Origin: an uncultured Porphyromonadaceae bacterium
GTDB taxonomy: Bacteria; Bacteroidota; Bacteroidia; Bacteroidales; Barnesiellaceae_A
Assembly: GCA_900538705.1 (NCBI GenBank)
Contig: UPZG01000005.1
Coordinates: forward strand, 85,148 to 149,147
Reading direction: 5' to 3'
DNA: 64,000 bases
The position numbers and the translations under genes were made by a program. Of this stretch, positions 18,207-28,526 are shown piece by piece. Under the pieces are notes generated by a model, which saw nothing but the letters and a program-made list of their open reading frames with translations, made no database searches and had not been told where the DNA came from. Numbering within the stretch: the stretch's first letter is position 1; each line of letters opens with the position of its first letter.

Positions 18207-19103
18207 TTACAAAACTATATTATAGTTATGCCTTATATAATCCTTAATTTTCTCACGGTCGTTTCCACAGGCTTTTTTTATTTCAAAAATCTTAGCATCG
18301 ACCAACGTACGATACCACCAACCTTGCAGAAAATGCCATAAGAAACCTTCCTTACCTTCTAGAAAACCTCCTTTCAAAAAATAGCGTAGACAAAAATACA
18401 TGAAAGCTCGCCAGAATAACGGCATACGGGCATATTTTTGTTTCTTGGCACGCTTTAAAGCAGCCTGCTCAGCGAGAAACGACGATGATTCGTGTGGCGG
18501 GAATAAGATATATTCAAGATCCAAAAGCTCTACCGCCTCACGAGTAGCATATCCGTTATGTTTTTCTATCCACCACGAAAGATTATGCAAATTATGATCA
18601 CAAAAGTCATTATCAAACGTAACACATTCACCCTCTAACAGACAAATATGTTCATCCATCAGACGTTGTTCACACACAGCTTTACCATAGCGAAACAGAC
18701 GTAATATCTTCACCGGATATGTACCACGTCGCATCCATCGCTCTAAAAAGACATGTCTACGCTTCAATTCTATGCCTGTTATATTACATGGCAAATCGGG
18801 TATTTTAACCTGCATCTCTGCAATTAATGCCGGCAAAAGATATTCATCGGCATCCAAGCGCAGTACCCACTCCGACTTTATGGGCAAATTATTTAATGCC
18901 CAATTAAACTGTGCGGCCTGATTTCCTGGCCACTCATGTGTAAAAACTTCGGCTCCTAACGACTGTGCTATTTCAACCGTGGCATCGGTAGAACAACTAT
19001 CCACAACAAATACTTTGCAGGTAAACGGCAACACATTTTCGATACACCGCCGTACGTGCATTTCTTCGTTATACGTTAGGATTATAACTGAAATATCAAG
19101 CAT
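18207..19103 (-). CDS. Family 2 glycosyltransferase (WaaE/KdtX-like)
   Basis: 298 residues. ISVIILTYNEEMHVRRC (about 4-20), DSCSTDATVEIA, and the metal-binding LDADEYL (about 82-88) define a GT-A family 2 enzyme; the later WWIEKHNGYATREA block is shared with WaaE/KdtX-type enzymes that add glucose to LPS core. C-terminal half has amphipathic helices likely lying on the membrane. It is the last gene of the right-hand polysaccharide operon, overlapping the acetyltransferase by 8 bases, and is separated from manC by about 180 bases that hold the manC promoter. Confidence 0.85.
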   Translation of the reverse strand: MLDISVIILTYNEEMHVRRCIENVLPFTCKVFVVDSCSTDATVEIAQSLGAEVFTHEWPGNQAAQFNWALNNLPIKSEWVLRLDADEYLLPALIAEMQVKIPDLPCNITGIELKRRHVFLERWMRRGTYPVKILRLFRYGKAVCEQRLMDEHICLLEGECVTFDNDFCDHNLHNLSWWIEKHNGYATREAVELLDLEYILFPPHESSSFLAEQAALKRAKKQKYARMPLFWRAFMYFCLRYFLKGGFLEGKEGFLWHFLQGWWYRTLVDAKIFEIKKACGNDREKIKDYIRHNYNIVL

Positions 19104-19650
19104 CGCGTAATACTCTTTTCTTTATAAACTGAGCTGGATTTCCAGCTACTACCGTCCAGGGTTCTACATCTTTCGTAACAACAGCCCGGGCACCTACGAC
19201 AGCCCCTTCGCCTATTGTAACTCCCATACCCACAAAGGCATCGGCAGCAACCCATGCCTGTGAACCAATAATTATAGGAGCAACTATAAGAACATGGTTA
19301 GGATCTGAGATATCATGCGAGGATGCACACAAATACGATTTCTGCGATATGGTAGCATGCTCGCCAATCGCTATCATAGCCGTATTATAACAATCTACCT
19401 GGGGAGCCAAACAGGCGTAATCGCCCATGACCAAATTCCAAGGAGCCCAAATGCGGACAGAACTATATACATGCACTCCCTTCCCTATTTTTGCTCCAAA
19501 ACATCGAAGCAAAAAATTACGCCACAGAGAAAAAATGTTCGATGAAAAGGGACGAAAGAGGAACAAACAAACTATATTCCACGCCAGTCTTCCTATTCGG
19601 TTTCTCCAACTTAGTCTATTCTTATACTTTTGCAAAGTTACTTCACTCAT
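19096..19650 (-). CDS. WcaF-like sugar O-acetyltransferase
   Basis: 184 residues from the ATG at 19650, which overlaps the end of the upstream glycosyltransferase by 8 bases (ATGAGTGA). The C-terminal half is a left-handed beta-helix of hexapeptide repeats (IGKGVHV, IGEHATI, VTIGEGAVVGARAVVTKDV), with a catalytic His in SSHDISDP. The hydrophobic N-terminus (LAWNIVCLFLF) resembles WcaF of colanic-acid synthesis. It would acetylate a sugar hydroxyl of the repeat unit using acetyl-CoA. Exact acceptor not known. Confidence 0.88.
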   Translation of the reverse strand: MSEVTLQKYKNRLSWRNRIGRLAWNIVCLFLFRPFSSNIFSLWRNFLLRCFGAKIGKGVHVYSSVRIWAPWNLVMGDYACLAPQVDCYNTAMIAIGEHATISQKSYLCASSHDISDPNHVLIVAPIIIGSQAWVAADAFVGMGVTIGEGAVVGARAVVTKDVEPWTVVAGNPAQFIKKRVLRDA

Positions 19651-20773
19651 ACACACAATCAGGTTTTACGCCTCCCAAGAGCCATTCATACACACTCTTC
19701 ATTTGGGCAGCTACTACTTCCACTGAATAATGGTTTATAATAAGTTGACGGCCACGTTCGCCCATCGCACGACGTTCTTCTTCCGTCATCTCTATGGCCG
19801 CACGCATCGTAGAGGCGATGGTATCCACATCGTTATCGACCCACCAGCCGCAGCGATAAGTATTCAGTTCCTCCCACGGTGTACCCTTACTTGCCATAAC
19901 AGGGATACCTCGTACAAGAGCCTCAGCAACAATCATTCCGAAGTTCTCAAAATCACTGGGAACAAACAAGTACGACAACGATTGCAAAGTAGTTTCTTTT
20001 TCTTGTCCAGACAAGAATCCTGTAAACTGTACATTTGATAGATGTAATCGCTCTGCCTCTAACCGCAAAAAACCTTCATACTCCTTATCCCCACCTCCTA
20101 TTACTATCAATTCGCAACAAGAAGCCTTCTTCCCCAATGCTGCCATTGCATACAAAAGACGCTCTATCATTTTACGAGGATGAACACGCCCTAAGTAACC
20201 AAATCGCAAAACATTTGATACATTGTTACTTGATGACTTCATATTACAAATCGGTACCGAGTTAGGTATAATTGCGACAGGATTCTTCAATCCATATTCT
20301 CTTATCACCTCCAACTCTTTCATACAAGTAGCTTGTATACAAGAAGCATGATGCAAATCGGCCTGTTGCCACAAACATGTATATGCTTTCTTTACCCATT
20401 TTGAACGAGAAAGAGCCTCGGGATACAACATGCCGTGTGGGGTCATAATATAAGGCCTGTGCATCTTATGAGCGTACATCGCCGTAGCATGCGAAGGATA
20501 TTGCCACAATCCATTACTATGATATACGTCATATACAGGATGAGACTGCATATATTCATAAAACGACTTCGAGTACAACAATTTATTATCAGCCCGAGGA
20601 ACCGTCCGGTAAAAATCTGCTCCTCCAGGATATTTATCTCCTTCACGCAGAGCATACGACAATACATTGACATCAACACCTTGTCGCACAAGTCCTTGTA
20701 ATAGATAATAAGTACAAGAAGTTGTTCCCCCGCTTTGTACTCCCATCGATGATATGGTATGCAATACTTTCAT
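19643..20773 (-). CDS. Family 4 glycosyltransferase
   Basis: 376 residues, GT-B fold. N-terminal domain begins LHTISSMGVQSGG; the C-terminal donor-binding domain shows FGYLGRVHPRKMIE (about 193-206) and the E-x7-E type motif in FENFGMIVAEALVRGIPV (about 289-306). A retaining transferase adding one sugar at the membrane. It lies 22 bases downstream of the UDP-glucose dehydrogenase gene and overlaps the acetyltransferase. Confidence 0.88.
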   Translation of the reverse strand: MKVLHTISSMGVQSGGTTSCTYYLLQGLVRQGVDVNVLSYALREGDKYPGGADFYRTVPRADNKLLYSKSFYEYMQSHPVYDVYHSNGLWQYPSHATAMYAHKMHRPYIMTPHGMLYPEALSRSKWVKKAYTCLWQQADLHHASCIQATCMKELEVIREYGLKNPVAIIPNSVPICNMKSSSNNVSNVLRFGYLGRVHPRKMIERLLYAMAALGKKASCCELIVIGGGDKEYEGFLRLEAERLHLSNVQFTGFLSGQEKETTLQSLSYLFVPSDFENFGMIVAEALVRGIPVMASKGTPWEELNTYRCGWWVDNDVDTIASTMRAAIEMTEEERRAMGERGRQLIINHYSVEVVAAQMKSVYEWLLGGVKPDCVYE

Positions 20774-20795
20774 GACTTGTCTTAAACCTGTGAGT

Positions 20796-22103
20796 TTATC
20801 CTATTTTCAGATAAGTAATACCCCCCAATTCTTCGGCCGAATAGACGTTACGACCATCTATCAAGATAGGGTTAGACTTCATAGCCCGGCGTATCACTTC
20901 CCACGATGGCATACGGAATTCTTTCCACTCTGTAACATGGAAGATGGCATCGGCATCTATCACTGTATCGTAGAGATTACTTGCATAGCTGATGCGGTCT
21001 CCTATGCGACGACGACACTCATCCATTGCAACCGGATCGTACGCCGTAACCTGACATCCAGCCGCCAAAAGACTTTCTATAAGTACCAACGAAGGAGCCT
21101 CACGCATATCATCGGTCTGAGGTTTGAAAGCCAATCCCCACAAAGCGACCTTCCGTCCTGCTACATCGCCATTGAAATAGCGAACAAATTTCTCAAAAAG
21201 AATATTCTTCTGCCGTTCATTCACTGCCTCTACAGCATTGAGGACCTGCATGTTATACCCATATTCCTGCGCTGTATGTATCAACGCCTTCACATCCTTG
21301 GGAAAGCAACTTCCGCCATATCCACATCCAGCATAGAGGAACTTGCTACCAATACGAGTATCACTACCTATACCCTTACGCACCATATTGACATCGGCGC
21401 CCACCAGCTCGCACAGATTGGCTATATCATTCATAAAAGATATACGGGTCGCCAACATCGAATTAGCCGCATATTTCGTCATCTCAGCCGAAGGTATATC
21501 CATAAATATAACCCTGAAATTATTGAGCAACATGGGCTTGTAAAGGCGGGTCATAAGTTCTTGCGCACGCTCGCTCTCCACGCCAACCACTACACGGTCG
21601 GGCTTCATAAAATCATCTATCGCAGCACCCTCTTTCAAGAACTCTGGATTGGAGGCCACATCAAACGGTATATCTACTCCGCGACGTTGTTGCTCTTCTC
21701 GAATTACAGCTTTCACCTTCTCGGCCGTGCCCACCGGCACTGTGCTTTTGGTAACCACTAACACATAGTGATTCATGTTGCGACCTATAGTACGTGCGAC
21801 CTCAAGCACATAACGAAGATCGGCACTACCATCCTCATCAGGAGGTGTTCCCACCGCACTAAACACAATCTCCACGTTATCAAGCACCTTCGTAAGGTCA
21901 GTAGTAAAGTGCAACCGTCCTGCTTTCACGTTACGTGCTACCAACGTATCAAGATTAGGCTCATAAATAGGTATCTCACCTGCCAAAAGACGACCGATTT
22001 TTTTCTCATCTACATCGACACAGGTGACATCAGCACCCATCTCGGCAAAACATGTACCCGATACAAGACCTACATATCCAGTACCAACAATAGCTATGTT
22101 CAT
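20796..22103 (-). CDS. ugd: UDP-glucose 6-dehydrogenase
   Basis: 435 residues. IAIVGTGYVGLVSG (about 3-16) binds NAD; PPDEDGSADL, KSTVPVGT, NPEFLKEG and the catalytic-cysteine motif GYGGSCFPKD (about 258-267) are all present. It oxidises UDP-glucose to UDP-glucuronate, supplying an acidic sugar (or its derivatives) to the repeat unit. The start is 7 bases after the stop of the upstream transferase. Confidence 0.96.
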   Translation of the reverse strand: MNIAIVGTGYVGLVSGTCFAEMGADVTCVDVDEKKIGRLLAGEIPIYEPNLDTLVARNVKAGRLHFTTDLTKVLDNVEIVFSAVGTPPDEDGSADLRYVLEVARTIGRNMNHYVLVVTKSTVPVGTAEKVKAVIREEQQRRGVDIPFDVASNPEFLKEGAAIDDFMKPDRVVVGVESERAQELMTRLYKPMLLNNFRVIFMDIPSAEMTKYAANSMLATRISFMNDIANLCELVGADVNMVRKGIGSDTRIGSKFLYAGCGYGGSCFPKDVKALIHTAQEYGYNMQVLNAVEAVNERQKNILFEKFVRYFNGDVAGRKVALWGLAFKPQTDDMREAPSLVLIESLLAAGCQVTAYDPVAMDECRRRIGDRISYASNLYDTVIDADAIFHVTEWKEFRMPSWEVIRRAMKSNPILIDGRNVYSAEELGGITYLKIG

Positions 22104-22110
22104 AATAATC

Positions 22111-23157
22111 TCATTCTAAAAGTTTCAAATATGCTGCGACTTGCAGCTCATCACGTTTGTCAAAATCAAAGACATCGACGGCCTGTTTGTATTTATTATA
22201 ATTATTTTCTATTTCATTAACTGCCGCGACAAAAGATGCGATATCGTTACTCTTAAATACTACACCAGTACCAGGATTTACGACCATATCGACAGAACAT
22301 CCTACCACATCACTGACAATAACAGGCAAACCCCAGTATATAGCCTCATCAACAACTAACCCCCACGGCTCATATACCGACGGCAATATAAATATATCAT
22401 GAGAGGAATAAATCTGAGGCAAATTTTCATTAGGCACAAAACCTTTAAATATAATATTGCCCGCTGCCATTTGTTTCAATCTATTATCCAATTCTCCACT
22501 ACCTACAATGGTAAGAGGTTTCCCTAACTCACTAAAACAACGAACTAAAAATTCCAAATTCTTTACTGATACAAGTCGTCCCACATATAAATATCTTAAC
22601 GGGACTCTATACTTTGACGTCGATAACTGACGTACAGGTTTATTAAAAATTCCTACTCCTCCAGTTTTAATAATTTTGCCCTGAAATCCTATCTTTTCAA
22701 ACAATTCTACATGTAAAGAGCCCGATGCCATAGCTACCGACATACGGCCTATCACTAGCTTTTTAATAATACCTTTAATGCCTACAAAAGAAACATCCTT
22801 TACAGAAGACTCACTAAGTACAACATTTTTTCTCTTCGATGTAAAAAACGAAACGATATTATATTCAGGAACAAACCAACCAGCAAAAAGCAGTTTCTTA
22901 TACTTTACTCGCAACAAAAGGTTCAGCAATCTACAAAACGTTCTTATCTTATTTCGTTTTGCAGCATCACCCTCTGAAAGAAAAATATAATCAAACGACA
23001 ACGTCTCTCGCTCTTTCAACTGCTTATTGACAGCTTCTTTTCCGTAACCATACAACACAAGCAACAATTTACATTGCTTTCCTACTTCATGGCATAAATT
23101 AACTTTATAAAATGAAGGTGTATTTGTCAGATATATTATATCGTAACTATTTTTCAT
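22111..23157 (-). CDS. Family 4 glycosyltransferase
   Basis: 348 residues, GT-B fold. The donor domain reads YLYVGRLVSVKNLE (about 190-203), IVGSGELDNRL, and EPWGLVVDEAIYWGLPVIVSD (EX7E region, about 264-284 in parts), typical of retaining GT4 enzymes. The N-terminal half is AT-rich and diverged. It overlaps the acyltransferase upstream by 11 bases, part of an unbroken chain of overlapping genes. Confidence 0.85.
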   Translation of the reverse strand: MKNSYDIIYLTNTPSFYKVNLCHEVGKQCKLLLVLYGYGKEAVNKQLKERETLSFDYIFLSEGDAAKRNKIRTFCRLLNLLLRVKYKKLLFAGWFVPEYNIVSFFTSKRKNVVLSESSVKDVSFVGIKGIIKKLVIGRMSVAMASGSLHVELFEKIGFQGKIIKTGGVGIFNKPVRQLSTSKYRVPLRYLYVGRLVSVKNLEFLVRCFSELGKPLTIVGSGELDNRLKQMAAGNIIFKGFVPNENLPQIYSSHDIFILPSVYEPWGLVVDEAIYWGLPVIVSDVVGCSVDMVVNPGTGVVFKSNDIASFVAAVNEIENNYNKYKQAVDVFDFDKRDELQVAAYLKLLE

Positions 23158-24127
23158 ATACTCTTTTTTTCCCTAAAATCCACGGTACATAATTGTTGAT
23201 ACAATAAATAGTCAAAATCATCAATATCCACATACAAAGATGACGCAGAAAAGAGTTTCCATTTCCTAAAAATCTGATTAACAGCTGCATATATAACACA
23301 TGCGTAGCTAATATGACATACGTATTTTTTCCAAAATATGTTCCTAAAGTTGTCAGTACACGACTCTTGGATATTATAATCATAGATGTTAATATCACGA
23401 TAATTATACCTGCAATGGCTGCAATATACATCAAAATAGGATTTGACAACTGATTATATGCCAAATCTATTTGAGGAAGATTATATTGAGAAACCAATAT
23501 ACTTATTACAAACGCTAATAAAAAAAGAGTTATCATTGTAACTGTCTTCAATCGTCTAATAGAGATACTGGATATCTTCACGTGCATTAAATTCCCTAAA
23601 TAATAAAACACAATTGCAGTACATACAGATGGCAATGTATAAACAAAAGAAATATTTTTCCAATATAACACAATCCCCAACAAACCTAATAAAATAATAC
23701 ATATAACCTTTATAATATTAGGCAAACGACATAAAAGCATATAAACTACCTCTACTACAAATAAAACAGGAATAAACCATAGTGGATATGTATAATTATC
23801 TGAAGCCCAACCATGACAAAACACATCATATGCAATAGACGGTAACTCAAAAATAGTTACCTCGTGAGATGCATAGATTGGCATTAACAAAATAACTATT
23901 GCGGAGAATATAGCATATGGTAATAACAAAGATTTTACTCTCTTAAAGATAAACTGGATTGGGGTATACTTATGGTTATTATATAAAAATCCTGATATAA
24001 AAAAGAAAAATGGCATATGAAACGAGAATATCCATAATACAAGATATACAGGTATACCCGTATGCCCCGCAACAACTAATAATATACACAAACCTTTGGC
24101 AACATCAACCCACTTTATTCTTTCCAT
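23147..24127 (-). CDS. Membrane acyltransferase, acyltransferase-3 family
   Basis: 326 residues with about ten membrane helices. RIKWVDVAKGLCILLVVAGH (about 3-22) is the family signature containing the catalytic His; FHMPFFFFISGFLY (about 35-48) is the second conserved block. Such integral enzymes O-acetylate sugars across the membrane. It overlaps the next upstream gene by 23 bases. Confidence 0.88.
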   Translation of the reverse strand: MERIKWVDVAKGLCILLVVAGHTGIPVYLVLWIFSFHMPFFFFISGFLYNNHKYTPIQFIFKRVKSLLLPYAIFSAIVILLMPIYASHEVTIFELPSIAYDVFCHGWASDNYTYPLWFIPVLFVVEVVYMLLCRLPNIIKVICIILLGLLGIVLYWKNISFVYTLPSVCTAIVFYYLGNLMHVKISSISIRRLKTVTMITLFLLAFVISILVSQYNLPQIDLAYNQLSNPILMYIAAIAGIIIVILTSMIIISKSRVLTTLGTYFGKNTYVILATHVLYMQLLIRFLGNGNSFLRHLCMWILMILTIYCINNYVPWILGKKRVYEK

Positions 24128-25199
24128 TGGAATTATTCTCTATTTCTTTTATAGTATCACGCCATACCGAGACAGAAAAATTTTGTCTTAGAGGAATTCT
24201 ATTATCTTGATAAATAGAAAGTTCTTCTTCTGATAATAATAAGATTCTCTTTATCTCTTGTATTATATATCTTTTTTGATACGGTACCTTCAGATATTTA
24301 AAATCTTTCAATTCTGGATAGTCCATTGTAGACAAAACAGCTTTATTCCATGAGAAAAATTCAAGGACTTTAGATGGGAAATTATTTCTATTCTCAGGCA
24401 AGAAAGGATTTCTGAAATTAAGGCACACATCAGCTGTTTTTAACACAGAAAGATACTTCTCATATGGGAGGTATCCTATATATTTAATATTAGGATATTT
24501 CTGTGAGATTACATTAAGGCATTCACTATTCCCATTTCCAGTAATGTATAATTGAGCTTCTGGTATCTCCCTAAAGGCCTCTATTGCCATAGGTAAACCC
24601 GTAACATCACCTAATACTCCAGAAAATAAAAATATCCGTTTATTTGATTGGTGAACTCGTTCTATTGTAGTCTGTATCTGACATTCTGGGACAATACCTG
24701 CTAAAAACGACATATTTTTATGCTTAAAGTCTGTACGCGATGACAATGAAATAATACCATCAGATTTACATATAGCCCACCAAATAGTTGCCTGCAATGA
24801 AATTTTACATCTAAGAGGTGTAAAATCGGCCAATATTATATACACTTTATTCCTAAGCAAAAACTTCAATATAAAATAAGGCATTACGTTATACGAAGTA
24901 ATGTTGTAAAACCATATCTTTTTACGCATACCTATTTTATAAACAAGATATATACTTTCAATAAAGGCATTTACAAAGCGAAGAAATCCACGATGAGGAA
25001 ATATACGACATTGTATATTACACACATTATCTATATTCATATAAGATAACTTCGAAGGAATGTTTATTGGCAAGCACGCATATGCTTTGTCGAAACAATT
25101 TGCATCGATCAATTTCCAGCAAAAATTATTCGCAGCTTGCGAGAAATCTTTAAGCAACATACCTTTAGGTATAATATTTGCTATAAAATAAGATTTCAT
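24105..25199 (-). CDS. Glycosyltransferase, GT-B fold (family 4-like)
   Basis: 364 residues, diverged from standard GT4. Recognisable parts: FLFSGVLGDVTGLPMAIEAF (about 186-205), LYITGNGNS, IGYLPYEKYLSVLKTADVCLN, and FPSKVLEFFSWNKAVL (about 281-296), where the Glu would contact the donor. Similar proteins occur in many Bacteroidales polysaccharide loci. GC is low, as in the whole 22-34 kb block. Its start overlaps the neighbouring GT2 gene by 4 bases. Confidence 0.78.
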   Translation of the reverse strand: MKSYFIANIIPKGMLLKDFSQAANNFCWKLIDANCFDKAYACLPINIPSKLSYMNIDNVCNIQCRIFPHRGFLRFVNAFIESIYLVYKIGMRKKIWFYNITSYNVMPYFILKFLLRNKVYIILADFTPLRCKISLQATIWWAICKSDGIISLSSRTDFKHKNMSFLAGIVPECQIQTTIERVHQSNKRIFLFSGVLGDVTGLPMAIEAFREIPEAQLYITGNGNSECLNVISQKYPNIKYIGYLPYEKYLSVLKTADVCLNFRNPFLPENRNNFPSKVLEFFSWNKAVLSTMDYPELKDFKYLKVPYQKRYIIQEIKRILLLSEEELSIYQDNRIPLRQNFSVSVWRDTIKEIENNSNGKNKVG

Positions 25200-26146
25200 T
25201 TACCCAAAATTTTTCGTAATAAAACAGGATGAATAAGTAATATACAAAGCAATACGTATGTGTTAAATCTAAAATAGGATCTAAACATCATTATTATAAT
25301 GTCTTTCTTTATTTTGATCTGTTCATAATATGCCATTACGGTATTCAAATCAGAAGTTTCTTTATAATTACCTATAACTTGAAATAAATGTAATGTAAGA
25401 ATAAAAAAATTAACATATTTATTACTTTTACCAGCTTTCTCTAATATAGAAGCATTTCCCTTTATGACACCCTCAAAATTACGTAAAGAACATGTTGCAG
25501 TAATAGAACCAGCCCTATTTTGGCGATACATATATATCGGTTCGGAAATCGTTTTTACAGTATGGGACGATAAAATTGAAGTAAAAAAGAAAGGATTATC
25601 CTCATGTAATATACCATCGATAAAAGAGATATGATTTTGAATTAAAAAATCTTTCTTATATATCTTATTTTGAGCCGGTATTATATTAAAGATTCTTTTC
25701 CGCATAGATATCGACAAAAAATGCTCTGAATTGTGGATTCCATACAATGCAGAATAATCTGATTCCTTCCGTGTACCATCTGGGTACACATACATCATAG
25801 GAAATACTGTAATATCGGCATCTCCGACTTCTTGGTCTAATATTAACAAAGCATTATCAGACAACCAGTCATCTCCATCCAAAAAAAGAATATAATCTCC
25901 TTTTGCGACAGACATTCCTGCGTTGCGCGCTGATGATAAACCTCCGTTGGTTTTATTAATATATACTATACGAGAATCATGTAAAAAAGATTCTATAACA
26001 AAAGCTGAGTTATCTGTCGAACCATCGTTCACAATAATAACTTCATAATCACTTTTACATAGCTGCCGTAAACACGATTTTATAGCATCAGACACGTACT
26101 TTTCAATATTATAAACTGGTATAATAATACTATATTTCATAATCAA
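25196..26146 (-). CDS. Family 2 glycosyltransferase
   Basis: 316 residues. YSIIIPVYNIEKYVSDAI (about 4-21), VNDGSTDNS (about 39-47), GGLSSARNAG (about 67-76) and LDGDDWL (about 87-93) are the classic GT-A family 2 motifs, the last binding the metal. It adds one sugar to the growing repeat unit. Overlaps of 4 bases at both ends show tight coupling with the polymerase gene upstream and the transferase downstream. Confidence 0.9.
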   Translation of the reverse strand: MIMKYSIIIPVYNIEKYVSDAIKSCLRQLCKSDYEVIIVNDGSTDNSAFVIESFLHDSRIVYINKTNGGLSSARNAGMSVAKGDYILFLDGDDWLSDNALLILDQEVGDADITVFPMMYVYPDGTRKESDYSALYGIHNSEHFLSISMRKRIFNIIPAQNKIYKKDFLIQNHISFIDGILHEDNPFFFTSILSSHTVKTISEPIYMYRQNRAGSITATCSLRNFEGVIKGNASILEKAGKSNKYVNFFILTLHLFQVIGNYKETSDLNTVMAYYEQIKIKKDIIIMMFRSYFRFNTYVLLCILLIHPVLLRKILGK

Positions 26147-27399
26147 AAAGCAAAGTAACGACGTTCAATAAATACTCCTAATGATAAATAAACTGCGATT
26201 TGTGTAGTCGGAGAATTACCATTGGGAGATATCATAGAAATTATCAAAAATGTAATTAACACTAATAATATAAGCACATCTATATAGGATCTGAAATTTA
26301 TTTTTTTTATAACAAAAAAGACCGGATACAATAACAACACAATTCCCCAAATTCCCATTTCATTAAATCGAGCCAAATAAGTATTTTCATAATGGCTACC
26401 TAAAGATTCCCCAGAATGGATCTGTTGTCCCGATGCATATCCAATTCCATTACCCAAACACCAGCTTCTTAACGAAGCATTTACAAAAAGCTCTTGGTAT
26501 CCTCTTTCCCAAGTCAAATATCGGTCATCTTCTTCTACAGTTTCGCGATCAAATCTACTAACATACACATCATTTTCGTGAGCGACACCAAGAGCCCAAG
26601 GTAATGAACCTAACACTATTGTCAACGGAATTATCATAAAATATATTCTTCTATCTTTTACGAAAAATATATAATACATAAATCCAATTATCAAAATTAT
26701 TACCAAGCATAAAACAATTTGCCTACTTCCGGTCATCCAAGCGCCTAAAATAGAAGAAACAGCGATAACTGAATACCAACTTTTCATAATCCAAGATTTG
26801 CTCATTCTCATCATAGCCAAAGCTGAAATTGAAAAGAAACAATATATTACAGCAAATGTTGTAGGAGCTTCTGACAGAAAACATAAACGAGACTGATCTG
26901 CTAAATCTCCTTTATCAAAACCTGAATGTAAAGTTCTTGTTATCAGCCCACCCAAACGATAATCAATAAAAAGGCCTATCGTAATAAACAAACCCATATA
27001 AGTAAATATACCAAAGAACCATTTTTTATTAATTCGAGCTCTTACAGCCATAGGTGCAAAAAGGACAAACGGTACTCCAATCAAATATAGCCACAATGAA
27101 TAAAAAACTCGGACAAAATTAAATCCTTGATATATAAAAGTATAAGCTGACAGAAATAACAAAATAACCAAATAAACAGAAAAAAAGTTCATTACAGAAT
27201 ATAACTCTATGTTATTATATTTTCTATACGACGTATATAATAATATAAACAATATTAACCACGACAGTTGCCGCCATATACTAAGAAAAGATCCTGCAAA
27301 TAGCCATGTAAACAGCATACCATTAGTATACATAAACAATACTACTCCAAAAAACAAAAGCCAAATTCTAATTGACTTTAATTTATATATATTCTGCAT
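26143..27399 (-). CDS. Wzy-like O-antigen/capsule polymerase
   Basis: 418 residues with ten or more membrane helices and a large loop near 275-345 containing YVSRFDRETVEEDDRYLTWERG and GNGIGYASGQ, the position where Wzy polymerases carry their catalytic periplasmic loop. No other protein of the locus has this topology, so it is the likely polymerase joining repeat units in the periplasm. Sequence conservation in this family is weak, so the call rests on topology and context. Confidence 0.78.
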   Translation of the reverse strand: MQNIYKLKSIRIWLLFFGVVLFMYTNGMLFTWLFAGSFLSIWRQLSWLILFILLYTSYRKYNNIELYSVMNFFSVYLVILLFLSAYTFIYQGFNFVRVFYSLWLYLIGVPFVLFAPMAVRARINKKWFFGIFTYMGLFITIGLFIDYRLGGLITRTLHSGFDKGDLADQSRLCFLSEAPTTFAVIYCFFSISALAMMRMSKSWIMKSWYSVIAVSSILGAWMTGSRQIVLCLVIILIIGFMYYIFFVKDRRIYFMIIPLTIVLGSLPWALGVAHENDVYVSRFDRETVEEDDRYLTWERGYQELFVNASLRSWCLGNGIGYASGQQIHSGESLGSHYENTYLARFNEMGIWGIVLLLYPVFFVIKKINFRSYIDVLILLVLITFLIISMISPNGNSPTTQIAVYLSLGVFIERRYFAF

Positions 27400-27404
27400 A
27401 TATC

Positions 27405-28526
27405 TTATCTTCTATTATTCAATGTTGCCGAAATCCAGGATAAAGAATCTGCTCTTTTCGTTGCAAGAATTTTCTGTTCTTTATCTATATCATAATAAGG
27501 ATTTATATCTTCTATATGAGTATCTACAAATGTAATACATTGCTCCATATCTAACTCTTTCAAAAGTGTAATCTGTCTGTCATCACCTTTATTTTCTGGG
27601 ACAAAAGCGATCAACGGAATTCCAAAGTTAGCTGCAAATGCCGTACCATGAAAAGAAGATGTAACCACTAAACTTGCATCCATAAAATAAGAAACAAACT
27701 CTATAACAGAAACATTCTTTATTTTTGTTGTCTTTATATCCCATTCCCCACATTCATCTCCAGATATAACATATACATCATAATCTGTTCTTTTTTGAAA
27801 ATATCTTACAACTTCATATATACGAGGTCGAGGATCGAATGCATAAGTCATCGTATATAATAAAATATACGGTTTTCTTTTGTTTACTTTGTTTGAAGAG
27901 ACAATAGAATTCCATTCCTTTCTATCCAACAATAATGTAGGATCCAAAATAACCTTTACTCTCTTTTCAATTCCTAAATTCTTAACAACATCTGCTCCAT
28001 TATTTTCGCGCACTGATATGGCATTTAAGCGAGACAGCTTTTCAAAATATAACTTTCTATAATTCTGTGGGATAGTATTTACAGAAAAACTTGAAGCCAA
28101 TGAAAACTTATAAATATACTCCGGTACAAATCCCAATAAAAATGCTTTATCGCCATAAGTGTAATTAGGATTCCAAACTTGATCACTACCGACACATATT
28201 ATATCATATCTATTCCAATCCTCTGACAATAACTTAGCATATGAATCGAAACGCTTTGTACAATGTATATATCGATACTTAAAATCTTCAAATACAGATT
28301 TCCGAATAAAAATCAATTTTACAAGATTATATATAAATACCTTCCATGACTTGTTCCTGACCAACCCACTTCTATATTGCCAATCATTAGGATATTTATA
28401 ATCTATAACGCTTACTATACATCCCAAGAATTCCAGCACTTTCTGTGATGCATATGTTTGAAGCATAGAACCATAATTAGGCACATCGCTCATTGTAATC
28501 AAAGCGACTTTTTTTATTTTGCGCAT
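27405..28526 (-). CDS. Polysaccharide pyruvyltransferase family protein (copy 1)
   Basis: 373 residues, PF04230-type. The N-terminus reads MSDVPNYGSMLQTYAS, followed by CVGSDQVWNPNYT (about 113-125) and the C-terminal SSFHGTAFAANFGIPLIAF (about 290-308), whose His is the conserved pyruvyltransferase residue. Known members attach a ketal-linked pyruvate from phosphoenolpyruvate to a sugar, adding negative charge. It overlaps by 13 bases with an F420-dehydrogenase-like gene; the same pair is repeated just upstream (29879-32220). Confidence 0.85.
   Translation of the reverse strand: MRKIKKVALITMSDVPNYGSMLQTYASQKVLEFLGCIVSVIDYKYPNDWQYRSGLVRNKSWKVFIYNLVKLIFIRKSVFEDFKYRYIHCTKRFDSYAKLLSEDWNRYDIICVGSDQVWNPNYTYGDKAFLLGFVPEYIYKFSLASSFSVNTIPQNYRKLYFEKLSRLNAISVRENNGADVVKNLGIEKRVKVILDPTLLLDRKEWNSIVSSNKVNKRKPYILLYTMTYAFDPRPRIYEVVRYFQKRTDYDVYVISGDECGEWDIKTTKIKNVSVIEFVSYFMDASLVVTSSFHGTAFAANFGIPLIAFVPENKGDDRQITLLKELDMEQCITFVDTHIEDINPYYDIDKEQKILATKRADSLSWISATLNNRR

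Noticed and set aside
19625..19640. Promoter-like TAACTTTG (minus) and TACTTTTG (plus) inside the WcaF-like gene
   Set aside because: Within coding sequence, overlapping on both strands, and no gene start suitably placed downstream.
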